Positions 51,863 to 61,000 of a DNA stretch of 64,000 nt are shown here, in pieces. Position 1 is the first letter of the stretch. Each line of letters starts with the position of its first letter. The notes under the pieces are model-generated. The model saw only the letters and a list, made by a program, of their open reading frames with translations, did no database searches and was not told where the DNA came from. Location of the stretch: assembly GCA_965651905.1 (NCBI GenBank), contig CBFGUG010000001.1, positions 124,001 to 188,000 of the forward strand, given 5' to 3'. This DNA comes from SZUA-265 sp965651905. GTDB taxonomy: Bacteria; Myxococcota_A; Polyangia; Polyangiales; Polyangiaceae. The translations under genes and the position numbers were made by a program.

Positions 51863-52027
51863 CTACTCCAGCCGCCAGTGGTGATCGAACAGGATCGTGG
51901 CCACGCTCGACGCCAGGAAGAGAAAGAACAACCCCTTGGCCACGGAAGAAACGGATCCCGCGACACCGCCGTAGCCGATGAATCCCGCAATGAGCGCGAT
52001 GACGAGTAGTGCAACAGTCCAGCGAAT
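51863..52027 (-). CDS. DUF1328 small membrane protein with ATT start
   Basis: Reading the minus strand from 52027 gives 54 codons: start ATT, then RWTVALLVIALIAGFIGYGG, GVAGSVSSVAKGLFFLFLA and SSVATILFDHHWRLE. This is a clear DUF1328 (YtjA-type) protein: two membrane helices with the conserved 'ALIAGxxGxGGxAG' and 'AKxLFFxFL' motifs. AAGGAAAGGAG ends 7 bp before the ATT, an ideal distance; no ATG, GTG or TTG exists in frame between the stop at 52049-52051 and the protein start. Either ATT is the true start, as in infC-like cases, or the base is a sequencing error. DUF1328 proteins are small stress-associated membrane proteins of unknown role. Confidence 0.75.
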   Translation of the reverse strand: MRWTVALLVIALIAGFIGYGGVAGSVSSVAKGLFFLFLASSVATILFDHHWRLE

Positions 52028-52377
52028 GGCTTCGCTCCTTTCCTTCCAGACTCAGGTTGTAAACCAAGTTCCGCGTCTAGTGAACGAGAACCTGCGCCTG
52101 ACACAGTGCAGCAAGCGTGCCAGCCTCTGACGTGCTCAACAACGCGTGAACCCCGCACCATGCCAGCTGCGTGTCTCGTCAAACCTGCCTCATACCCCGG
52201 GGCGTTACGCCTCAGCTGAGACGAACTCGTAACCTGCGACAATCAACGATCGTACTCCAAGCGGCGACCTGCGCGAGAAGCTCGCGCGGGGTTTCGTGGC
52301 TGCAAAAAAGACGGCACGCTTGTTGCTATTTCGGTGCTCGACGGTCCTCAGTCGAGGCACCTGCAGAAAGGAACAAC
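52028..52377. other. 350-bp region between divergent stress-type genes
   Basis: It separates the DUF1328 gene (minus) and the glycine-zipper gene (plus). It holds a CTCAGCTGAG palindrome (about 52212-52221) and a GCGCGAG-AAG-CTCGCGC hairpin at 52271-52287 followed by GGGGTTT. I cannot name promoters; a stress-sigma site is plausible but unproven. Confidence 0.45.
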
Positions 52378-52869
52378 ATGGGAACGAACGTATTCGGTGT
52401 GTTTAGGACTCCGTCAGGGGCGTCGAGTGCCGTGGAAGAGCTCAGAGCCGTGGGCATCTCCAAAGAAGACGTGAGCGTGTTGATGTCCGCAGAGGGACAA
52501 GGTGAGCATTTCCAGATCGAGGAGCGCTCGCGCTACGCGGAAGGCGCGGCTGCTGGTGGCGCCATTGGAGGCGCAGCTGGCGCGATAATCGCCGGCATGA
52601 CGGCGGCTGCAGCTGTGGCGGTACCTGGGATCGGAGTGTTGGCAGCGGGTCCGATCGTGGCGGCTCTCGCGGGTGGAGGAGTCGGGGCAGCCGCCGGGGG
52701 CTTGATTGGTACTCTCGTCGGGACTGGTCTGAAGACCCATGAAGCCAAACTGTACGAGGATGAAGTGAAGAGAGGAAACATCCTGCTCGGCGTGCACACC
52801 GAGTCGAGTGATGAAGCTGAGCGCGTGGTTGACGTGATGCGCCGCATGGGCGCGCTGAACTTCGGCTGA
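52378..52869 (+). CDS. Glycine-zipper general-stress-type membrane protein
   Basis: The protein is 163 aa. An N-terminal ferredoxin-like fold ('VFGVFRTPSGASSAVEELRA', with 'VSVLMSAEG') resembles the YflT/general stress protein family. A long Gly/Ala-rich stretch (~58-118, GGAIGGAAGAIIAGMTAAAA then 'AGGGVGAAAGGLIGTLVG') forms glycine-zipper membrane hairpins. The C-terminal part returns to an alpha/beta fold ('GNILLGVHTESSDEAERVVD'). AAAGGA precedes the ATG. It is a common neighbour of stress regulators. Confidence 0.75.
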   Translation: MGTNVFGVFRTPSGASSAVEELRAVGISKEDVSVLMSAEGQGEHFQIEERSRYAEGAAAGGAIGGAAGAIIAGMTAAAAVAVPGIGVLAAGPIVAALAGGGVGAAAGGLIGTLVGTGLKTHEAKLYEDEVKRGNILLGVHTESSDEAERVVDVMRRMGALNFG

Positions 52870-52880
52870 TCCAACGGACG

Positions 52881-54821
52881 TCAGCCCAAACGCCAGCCCG
52901 ATGGGCCCGGCATGGTGCGCAGGTCCGAGCTGAACGACTCGACCCACCGCCGCGCGTCATTCGCACGGCGGTTCGGGTCCCATTTCAACGCGTGAGCAAA
53001 CGCCTTTCGTACTTTGAGTGGAGTGTGTTCGCTCCAGGGTAGGCGGTTGCTAGCTCGCCCCTGCGGCCGAGAAAGACACTCGTTGATGTTGGTGCGCACT
53101 CGTGTGCCCATCAGCGCCTCGTAACCTACCGCCGCAAGCGAGAAGATGTCACTTCGATGGTCCGTGCGAGCCCCCACGAGTTGCTCGGGTGCCATGTAAA
53201 GCGGCGTTCCAACCATACTTCCCGGTCTCGTCCCAAACGAATCGGTTTCGACGTGTTTGGCGACCCCGAAGTCGAGCAGCGTCGTCCGCAGCTCTCCGTT
53301 CGCGGTACTGATGAAGAGATTTGCGGGCTTGATGTCACGATGTACGAACTTCAACTCGTGTGCGTAGCTCAGTGCCCACGCTACTTGCTCCAGCAGTTGC
53401 GCCACCTGCGTGGGTGAACCTGGCCCCTGCTCGCGCAACAAGGCCGCCAGATCGGAACCCTCCAGCCATTCCATGACGATGAACGGACATCCTTCGGCGG
53501 TCTCCCCATAGTCGTGCACGTTGACGATACCAGGGTGGTCGAGCCGAGCGCTCATGTTCGCTTCACTGGTGAAACGTTTGCGCAGCTGCTCGAGATGTAA
53601 CAAGTCGGGCCTCATGACCTTGATCGCAACTCGACGCCCGAGCCTGCGATCCCGCGCATGGAACACGAGACCCATGGCGCCTTCGCCGATCTTGCTAATC
53701 AACGCGTAGCGGTTGGTGATCTCGTGAGACAGGGATCCATGCGGCTCACTGAGCCGTTGGCCGTCCTCGACGCACACGGTCTGTTCGTTGGGATAGCAGC
53801 GGTTGCAGGTGAGACATATCCGCATGCCGTGCGACGCGCCAGGCCGGGTCGAGGACAACCCGTCAGCTGACGCTGCCGCGCCCCGACTCGCGGCTACTCG
53901 ATCGCGCTCGATCGCCTCGAGTCTCAGCTCGAGTGTCGCTGCGAGGTCACTCGCGAACTCGATGATCGCCTCACGCCCCGCTGCACTCACCTCGCGCCCG
54001 TCGTCTGGGAGAGATTCGAGCAGCAGCGCGCCCAGGAGCTTGCCGTCACTGCTCGACAGCGCGACTAGCAGCCCGCGATCGGTAGCTGCCGCTGATTCAC
54101 GCTGGGCGCGTTCGAACTGCTGTGGACTCGGCAGCGTGACGTGCTCCGCCCCCGAACTCGAAGGATGAGTCACACCTTCGAAAATCCAGGCTGCGGCGCT
54201 GACGCCTTCCACGTCCCCCAGCGCAGCGACGATGACCTGCGCCCAGCTTTCGGGTTCTTCCGTCGCCATCGCCAGCGCGATCGTGCCTCGCGCCCGCGCC
54301 AGAGATCGCAGAAACTGCGCATGTTCCGTTCGCGCTTGTTTGATGCGAAGCTGCGCGGTCACCCGTGCTGCAATTACGGACAGCTCGAAGGGTTTGGCGA
54401 CGTAATCGTTAGCCCCGAGTTCGAACCCCACCACGACGTCGTTGGGGCTATCGAGTGCGGTCATCAAGATCACCGGCAACTCGCTGGAGTCGTAATTCGA
54501 GCGAATCTCCGACAATACCTCGTGCCCTGTCACGTCGGGCATGACCACATCCAACAACAAGACATCAGCACATCCGCGTTCCAAGAGCGGCAGCACTTCC
54601 GAGCCGCCCGCAGCGACGTGGGTACGGAACCCGAGAGACTCGAAGTGTGTCGCGAGTATGTCTCGGTTGTCTTCGTCGTCGTCGACGATCAACAACGCAG
54701 GAGTTTGCACACCGACTCGTCGCTTGCCGCGCGCTCGAGGGACGCGCTCACTCGACGCCAACGTCTCGTCCGCGCCGGGGTGTTCTGGAGCTGACCGTAT
54801 GTCGGGAAAGGTTTTGGACAA
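52881..54821 (-). CDS. Receiver-GAF-Ser/Thr protein kinase chimera
   Basis: The protein is 646 aa. An N-terminal receiver (~40-160: 'ALLIVDDDEDNRDIL', 'DVLLLDVVMPDVTGHEV', 'YVAKPFELS') is followed by a GAF-like region (~175-300), a zinc-ribbon-like stretch ('CLTCNRCYPNEQTVCVEDG', ~330-348) and a Hanks-type kinase (~370-620: 'GEGAMGLVF', 'VAIKVM' Lys, 'HRDIKPANL', 'LDFGVAKH', 'MAPEQLVGART'). The kinase motifs are complete, so it is likely active. The architecture joins a phosphorelay input (Asp) to a Ser/Thr kinase output, a bridge typical of myxobacteria. The PP2C encoded at 44542-45453 is a candidate antagonist. Confidence 0.93.
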   Translation of the reverse strand: MSKTFPDIRSAPEHPGADETLASSERVPRARGKRRVGVQTPALLIVDDDEDNRDILATHFESLGFRTHVAAGGSEVLPLLERGCADVLLLDVVMPDVTGHEVLSEIRSNYDSSELPVILMTALDSPNDVVVGFELGANDYVAKPFELSVIAARVTAQLRIKQARTEHAQFLRSLARARGTIALAMATEEPESWAQVIVAALGDVEGVSAAAWIFEGVTHPSSSGAEHVTLPSPQQFERAQRESAAATDRGLLVALSSSDGKLLGALLLESLPDDGREVSAAGREAIIEFASDLAATLELRLEAIERDRVAASRGAAASADGLSSTRPGASHGMRICLTCNRCYPNEQTVCVEDGQRLSEPHGSLSHEITNRYALISKIGEGAMGLVFHARDRRLGRRVAIKVMRPDLLHLEQLRKRFTSEANMSARLDHPGIVNVHDYGETAEGCPFIVMEWLEGSDLAALLREQGPGSPTQVAQLLEQVAWALSYAHELKFVHRDIKPANLFISTANGELRTTLLDFGVAKHVETDSFGTRPGSMVGTPLYMAPEQLVGARTDHRSDIFSLAAVGYEALMGTRVRTNINECLSRPQGRASNRLPWSEHTPLKVRKAFAHALKWDPNRRANDARRWVESFSSDLRTMPGPSGWRLG

Positions 54822-54834
54822 GGCTACTCTCCGC

Positions 54835-56424
54835 TCAAACCGCGAACTGGCCTAGGTCGATGCTGCGCGAGCGCACATCGCACATTGAAAATTCGAAGCT
54901 GCGAGGCCGCGCGCCCTCGAACTGAACCATCAGGCTGGGAACCTCCGCGACCATCACATCCCTGAGATCGAACCTGCGTCCGCTCACGGGAAAGTCGTCG
55001 AGGTCTAGTGCAAGCTCGCGCATGGACGCTCGAAGCTGAGAGCATGCCTGTTCGTCTTCTACACGATGAATGACGTCTCCATTGATTTTCAGCTGACGAA
55101 CACTGAAAGACCTGAGCAGCGCCAACATGGGCTGCGGGGCAGCCGCCACGGAAATATCCAAGGATAGGTTCTTCAACGCGAGCTCTCGCAGTGACGCCAC
55201 TGACCGCTCACTCGACTGCGGCGCGCGGCTCTCTCGCGGCTCGCTGGGTATGGGTCTGGCCAACGCCGCCAGCCTCACGCGGTCTCGCGCCGCCAGCTCT
55301 TGGTCGACCTCGGCAAGATTCCAGCGTACCAGCGGCTTGCCACGTCCGCGGGTCGGCAGCAGCGGTACGCCAAGTTCGAGAATCAACTGATCATCTCTCA
55401 CCGAGAAATCGAGCAAAGACTCTTCGAGCGCGGACAAGTTGCGCTCCAACTCCCTGAAGTCCACTGCGCCTCCTTCGATGGGTACGCGCAACTCATGAAC
55501 AGCTCGACGCGTCACGAGCGGCAGTTGAATGCGCATCCCCACGTCGACGTTCAGCTGCCCAGAAACGAAGTCGAGCAAGCGCCAGTCGAAGATGGGCAAG
55601 TCCGGGTGATACTCGTCGACCCGCGACTCCGTGTGCTCGCCGACTGTGAGGGGCGGGGCGTCCGCGATCGGGGCGGGAACCTGCGATGCCAGATCTGCAG
55701 GCTCAGCACTGACGTCTGCCGAAGCTGCACCCAAATCCATTCGCGCATCGACGTGCCCCATGACGAGTGCAGAAACGGAGATGTCTGAATCGTGCACGCG
55801 CAGCACGTCGGCGCGAAGCTGCTCACCACGCAACACGGTGCCCGGCACTGCGATGTCTAGCAAGTTGCAGTCGATTCTCTCGGCCCGCAGCTGAAAGCCT
55901 TGCTCTCCCCACGAGATCCGCAGCTTGCCAGCCCTCAGATCAGGCGCGACCAAACTGACGTGGTCGAGTCGAAAACCGAAGCCCTGAAGCTTGACATCTT
56001 CCGCTGCGATCTCCCCCCCTGTTTCATCTACACGCAACTCGAAGAGCCTGGCGTCGAGCTGACCAGACACCTCGATGCCACCCACCAAAACGGACAACTG
56101 CGGACAGGTCAAACGTTCCGCACCCGCCGAAAGCCTCAAGTTGCCGTCGCGTGGGCTCTCCACCTCGCTGCTCAAGTGGGTCAGAAGCGTGTTCTCCGCG
56201 GCAACCAACTGTACTGAGCCGAAACGCAGCCGCAAATCTCCGAGCTGAGCTGAACTCGCGGATACGTCACTCAGTCTCAACCCCGCAGCGTTCGTTTCCA
56301 GTTTTCCAGCGAGGCCATCGATGGCGTCGATCAAGACGTTCTGACGCTCCTCCGAGCTGGCACCCAAGGGGCTCAGGTCTAGGTCGAAGTGAATCGCCGT
56401 CAGCTTTCTCAGGTCAATCTGCAT
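54835..56424 (-). CDS. AsmA/TamB-like exported beta-repeat protein
   Basis: The protein is about 529 aa. It has no clear signal peptide but consists almost entirely of beta-rich repeats with periodic 'L..S..ADV' and 'LRVxDxxV' phrases ('LRLSDVSASSAQLGDLRLRF', 'VLRVHDSDISVSALVMGHVD'), as in AsmA/TamB-type proteins that span the envelope or contact the outer membrane. It lies 14 bp before the receiver-kinase gene's start codon (downstream in the operon sense) and 31 bp after the YihY gene. The ATG at 56424 is preferred; the frame opens from 56685 without a good start. The family assignment is tentative. Confidence 0.55.
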   Translation of the reverse strand: MQIDLRKLTAIHFDLDLSPLGASSEERQNVLIDAIDGLAGKLETNAAGLRLSDVSASSAQLGDLRLRFGSVQLVAAENTLLTHLSSEVESPRDGNLRLSAGAERLTCPQLSVLVGGIEVSGQLDARLFELRVDETGGEIAAEDVKLQGFGFRLDHVSLVAPDLRAGKLRISWGEQGFQLRAERIDCNLLDIAVPGTVLRGEQLRADVLRVHDSDISVSALVMGHVDARMDLGAASADVSAEPADLASQVPAPIADAPPLTVGEHTESRVDEYHPDLPIFDWRLLDFVSGQLNVDVGMRIQLPLVTRRAVHELRVPIEGGAVDFRELERNLSALEESLLDFSVRDDQLILELGVPLLPTRGRGKPLVRWNLAEVDQELAARDRVRLAALARPIPSEPRESRAPQSSERSVASLRELALKNLSLDISVAAAPQPMLALLRSFSVRQLKINGDVIHRVEDEQACSQLRASMRELALDLDDFPVSGRRFDLRDVMVAEVPSLMVQFEGARPRSFEFSMCDVRSRSIDLGQFAV

Positions 56425-56455
56425 ATTCGTGTTCGTCTTGAAGTGTCTTGTGGTG

Positions 56456-57442
56456 TCACGCCGAGTTACCCGCCAGCCGCGAAGCGGCTGCTTGTTTGCT
56501 GGCAGCCAGAACTTTCGCACGGTCCCGCTCTTCGTCGGGCGAAAGCCCTCGCCCGAAGCGCGACGCCCACACCTGTGTGAATTCGGCACCAAAAACGAAG
56601 ATGAGCGCCGAGTAGTAGAGCCAAAGTAACACCACGGCGAGTGAACTCGCGAGCCCGTACGCCTCGCCAACGCTGGCGCGACCAAGGTAAGCCCCCACGG
56701 CCAGGTTACCGATGTTGAACAGCAACGAGGTCACGGCCCCCCCAACCAAAGCTACCCTCCACCCGATCCGCGTGTCGGGGACGTAGCGGTAGATCAACGT
56801 GCAAACACCACACAAGGCGAACATGGCCAAAGCAAACTGACTCGCGCTGGCCACCAATGCTTGAAGCTCGGAATCAGCGAACAGCGCGCCACGCAACCCA
56901 ATGAGAAGCGCCCGCGTGATGAACACCGCTAGTAGCAGCGGTCCCGACGCCAGCACGAGCACGAACGCAAACGAACGGCGTCGAACGTACGCCCCCAACG
57001 TCGACTTGAAGCTCTCTTCCATCACGACGTCGACGTTCCAAACCTGATTGAGCGCCACCTTCAGAGCGTGGGCGAAACGCGACGCAGTCCACAACAGCAG
57101 CAATCCACCAACGATGGAAGCGATTCCCCCAGCGGCGGACGCCTGCTCGACCCACGCGTTCACGATCTCAGCTGCGGGAGCACCCATCGTGTTGATTAGC
57201 AAACGCTGGGTTTCCATGCGTGCCACGCTCGGGCCCAACACGACTCCAGCTATGGCGACCGCAATGATGATCAGCGGTGCAATGGAAAGCAGGGTAAAAA
57301 AAGCCAAGCCAGCTGCTGTGAGGTCCCCTCGATCCTTGGAAAACTCATCGATCGCGTCGCGAACGAGCTCCCACGAGAGGTGTAGGAGCTCCCTTGCTTT
57401 GTTGATGCTGCTCGGCACGTGACAATCGACTGCATGCGCCAT
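56456..57442 (-). CDS. YihY/virulence-factor BrkB-family membrane protein
   Basis: The protein is about 328 aa. Six hydrophobic segments and the family phrases 'DRGDLTAAGLAFFTLLSIAPLIIIAVAIAG' (cited in parts) and 'GGLLLLWTASRFAHALKVALNQVWNV' identify YihY/BrkB proteins (once annotated ribonuclease BN). 'AVVLLWLYYSALIFVFGAEFTQVWA' is the conserved last helix. These are inner-membrane proteins of unproven transport role. The ATG at 57442 is preferred; a longer reading from 57646 lacks support. Confidence 0.88.
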   Translation of the reverse strand: MAHAVDCHVPSSINKARELLHLSWELVRDAIDEFSKDRGDLTAAGLAFFTLLSIAPLIIIAVAIAGVVLGPSVARMETQRLLINTMGAPAAEIVNAWVEQASAAGGIASIVGGLLLLWTASRFAHALKVALNQVWNVDVVMEESFKSTLGAYVRRRSFAFVLVLASGPLLLAVFITRALLIGLRGALFADSELQALVASASQFALAMFALCGVCTLIYRYVPDTRIGWRVALVGGAVTSLLFNIGNLAVGAYLGRASVGEAYGLASSLAVVLLWLYYSALIFVFGAEFTQVWASRFGRGLSPDEERDRAKVLAASKQAAASRLAGNSA

Positions 57443-57646
57443 ACCAACTCGAAGCGTCGAGTCGCGAGCCTGACGACAAGTCCGCCGATGCCGTCGTGGG
57501 CTCGGGCTGCGCGTGGCATTGCGCCACACTCGGGGCAACCAACGACGCGAGGAGTCATCGATCCGCGATCGAGGAGCGCCCACGGCCGACGCTAGTCCCG
57601 GGTTTTTTCCGGGGCCGGGCACCACCGCTCTCCTCCACAACCACAC

Positions 57647-57678
57647 CGGGTCGGGGGCGCCCCGGGCGCACCGACCCG
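57647..57678. terminator. Hairpin after the acidic lipoprotein gene
   Basis: CGGGTCGG and CCGACCCG are separated by 16 bp that themselves contain GC-rich palindromic sequence. It begins 22 bp after the lipoprotein stop (minus direction). No T run follows, so it is a weak or Rho-assisted terminator candidate. Confidence 0.5.
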
Positions 57679-57699
57679 TTGTATCAGAAAGGCGACTCT

Positions 57700-57939
57700 C
57701 TATTCCTCTTCAGTCTCTTCTTCGACTTCTTCGACGCCGTCTTCAATCTCGTCGCCCGCTTCTTCGGCGCCGTCCTCGAGGTCGTCTACGGCTTCTTCAC
57801 CCCATTCTTCGGTGTCCTCTGCCGCTTCCTCGATCTTCTCTTCGGTCGATTCAGGCTCTTCAGGTTCTGGGTTGCCACCGCCGCACGCTGTCATCGACAG
57901 CAGCACGGTAGCGCAAGTGATCCATCGCAACGGTTTCAT
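57700..57939 (-). CDS. Small acidic lipoprotein
   Basis: The protein is about 79 aa. A signal peptide ends in MTAC (lipobox), and the mature ~57 residues are more than 40% Glu/Asp with a heptad-like EE/AEE pattern, probably a charged helix at the envelope. AGGAGA before the ATG at 57939 supports this start rather than 58056. It sits between the TamB and YihY genes and may be part of the envelope operon. The function is unknown. Confidence 0.75.
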   Translation of the reverse strand: MKPLRWITCATVLLSMTACGGGNPEPEEPESTEEKIEEAAEDTEEWGEEAVDDLEDGAEEAGDEIEDGVEEVEEETEEE

Positions 57940-58037
57940 CTGTAGTCTCCTGGTGAGAGTTACTTCAACAAACCTCAAGGCTTTGCAACGCACGTGCCAG
58001 ACATGCGGACAGATGGCCGTCGGCAAAGTCGGCTCCC

Positions 58038-61000
58038 CTAATAACGAAGTCGCCAAACGAGATCGGTCGTCGCGGAGCCACGGTCACCAAAACTCGACTC
58101 CAAGGTCCAGCGATGTGAGAGTCGCCAGTCCAGGGAAACGATGGCGCGGTCAGGTGCGCGTCCCAAGGACGGGGCAGGGTCAGGATTGTACGCAACCCCC
58201 ACCGCAACACGCGGAGAAAGTCTCACACCCAATTCAGGGCGCGGAGCCGCTTGGTCGCTCGTGTCCACGCCCGCCGAGACGTCCAGCTCAGTGAGATCCG
58301 ACAGCGCGCGCCCGAGGCCGGCGCCAGCAATGGAGGCGGCAACACCGCTGGCAGGCGCGCTGCCTTCCCCCTCTTCCGCGCCAACACCTTCGGGATCGTC
58401 GAACAGAATCACGTTCAAGATTCCGTCGTAAGAAAGCGCGGGCTCCGAACGTAGCGTCAGCTCACCCGATCTGAGTGCGCCGCGAAACGCGGCGATGATC
58501 GTGTGCCCCGAAGGTGACTCCCATGCTGCCTCGGCAACGATATCTGGATCGGGCGGTGTTTCCCCGTGGAGCGCTATCGTGCCCTGCCGAACCTCGAAGA
58601 CCCGCCCCATGATGTCGATCTGTCCCTCACCAGCGTTCAGCTCGCCGTGCACGCGTACCTCGTCAGACAGCAGCACCCGAACCTTTCCATTGACTGCCGC
58701 AAACGTGCCCGCACCGCGATAGACCCAAACGTCATCCCCCAGTTCGATACTCAATTCGATGGGCTCTGCGTCTGTCGTCGAATCGGAAACTTCCTGGCGA
58801 TACGCGACGAAACGACCCGCGGATGTCGTACTTCCGAGAGTGATCGTCTGGGCAGGCTCGATGTCCTGAACCGAGCGCCCGCTGCCAGGCTCGATCTCGA
58901 CTCGCAAACGGGGCACGTCGAGCCCAACCTTCACGCCCAGTTTCGGATCCCGCGACGCAACCAGATCAACTCGACCCGAGGCATGTGCGACGGTCAACCC
59001 CTCTCGGGAAATGGGAACGGGTTCACTCTCGGGGATCTTGAACTCGGCTCGTCCCTCGAAGCCGCCATCAGCGCCGTACTTCGCCTGGCCTTCGCCGTCC
59101 AAGCTACCTTCTCCAAGTTTCGCCGACAGCTCGGTGAGCCGCATCTCGCGGCCTTGCGCGCTCAATTCGAAACGAAGGTCCCGCACGGCTTCCCCAAGCG
59201 AGACCATGTGAAAGCCGCCCTCTCGCAGTGACAGGTTACCCGATGCACTTAATTCTTCGCGACTCAGGTTCAAGCGCATCTCGCCATCGACGATACCTTC
59301 GACGTCCGCGACGGGCTGGCGCACCAAAGCAAACACGGGCCGCACCTGGAACGTCTCCGCGGACACCACCAGCTCGCGGGGTTGCAGGGATGCGAGCCGC
59401 GAGTCGTTCGCCGCCCCGCGCAGAGTCAACTCGACCCTCCCTTCGGGTTGTTCCAGCTTCGCCTCGGCCGAAAACTCACCCCCGTCGAACTCGACGTTGA
59501 CGTCAGCCTGACGCACTCGCACACCCGCGGCTAGCAGGTCTCGCCCGCGCACATCGACGAACAACGATTCTCGCCCGGTGTTGCGTGTGTAGTCCAAACG
59601 TCCCGTGACGATGCCATCCAGACCATAGTCGCGCACGTAGGGGAAACACTGCAGAGGAATCGAGCTCAGTTGCGCCTTACCGACCAGCTGTCGATCTTCA
59701 CCCAGCTCCCCTGAGAGACGCACCTCTCCAACCAGCCGTTGCTGGTGCCAAACCTTCGCCTGAGCATCCACTTTGGACTGGCGATATGCGCCCGCCACTC
59801 GCAGCGTGACAGGTAGAGAGCGCTCCAAGCTTTCGACACTGAAGTCGGTCAAATTCAGCGTGCCATCCAGCTCGGGGTCCACAGGAGTGCCTCCGATTTC
59901 CACACGAGCCTCGACGCTAGCGCGAACCCCCTGCAACAGCTGTCCGCTCGGCAGCTCCGAGAGCTTCACCTCGGGAACGATCAAGACTCCCGAAAGTGGT
60001 GTCGTCTGCAAACGAGCCAGGTCCCCGTGCAACAACACGTTTGGCTCGACGTCGGTCGACAACGACAGCCATGCCAAAGGGCGTTCATGTTCCGTGCTCT
60101 CGATTCGCAGGCCCGACGAAAGATTGCCCGATGCGCCATGGTACGAACCGACCCACTCGGCGCTCAGCTCTCTCACGCTCCACGCTTCGGAGGCTGCCAC
60201 GTGCTCCGAATCCTTGCCAGCAGACGCGTCGCTGAGCCGCCTGAAGTCGAGATCTCGCACGTGGAGCGCCCAATCCGCGTCTAGTTCGGCACCCGCACCC
60301 TTGAGCACTCTTGCTTCCCCGTCCAAGTGTCCCTGAACCTCCACTTCTGGCAACATACCAGCGAGCAACTCTTCGAAGTCGCTGGCGTCTGCGTCTACAC
60401 TGAGCGCGAAGTACCCGTGCAACGCATCGATCACGGACTGCGGATCACCACCGCTAATGGCTGAGGGTGAACTCTTGGCTCTCAACGTATCGAGCCGCAC
60501 CCAACTGTCTCGATGCCGCAGCTGAGCGCTCCCCGAGACGGCTGCTTCTTTGATGACGAGGGACGCGTCGAACTGTTCGAGTTCGAACTGTTTGGTCCGG
60601 GTGTCGGTAGCTCGCCCATAGACGTGTCCTGAAACGACTTGCCCGCGCTGAACGTCTGCAGCAACATCCGCCGTGACCAGGCCCGCCAGCTCGGGAGCTA
60701 GCGGGGTGAACAAGCCCGACAATCGAGCCAAGTCGAGCGACTGGACGCGCACGTCACCTGACACGTCTGCGCCCGCGATCTCGAGGTCGGCGGCGACTTC
60801 ACCCACGCCGCTCGCACGGAGCCCCTCGATGGCGATTCGCTCAGCGACACGCACGCGATCAACCGAAGCGGACATCCGCGTCGGTCCCCGCCCCAAGTCC
60901 CGCGAAACGTCCAAGCGGACGTCTCGAACGTCCAGCGGAGACATACCAGTCAGCCGCGCGGCAACGCCGACGTCCAATGGATTGGGCTCGGACGCATCGA

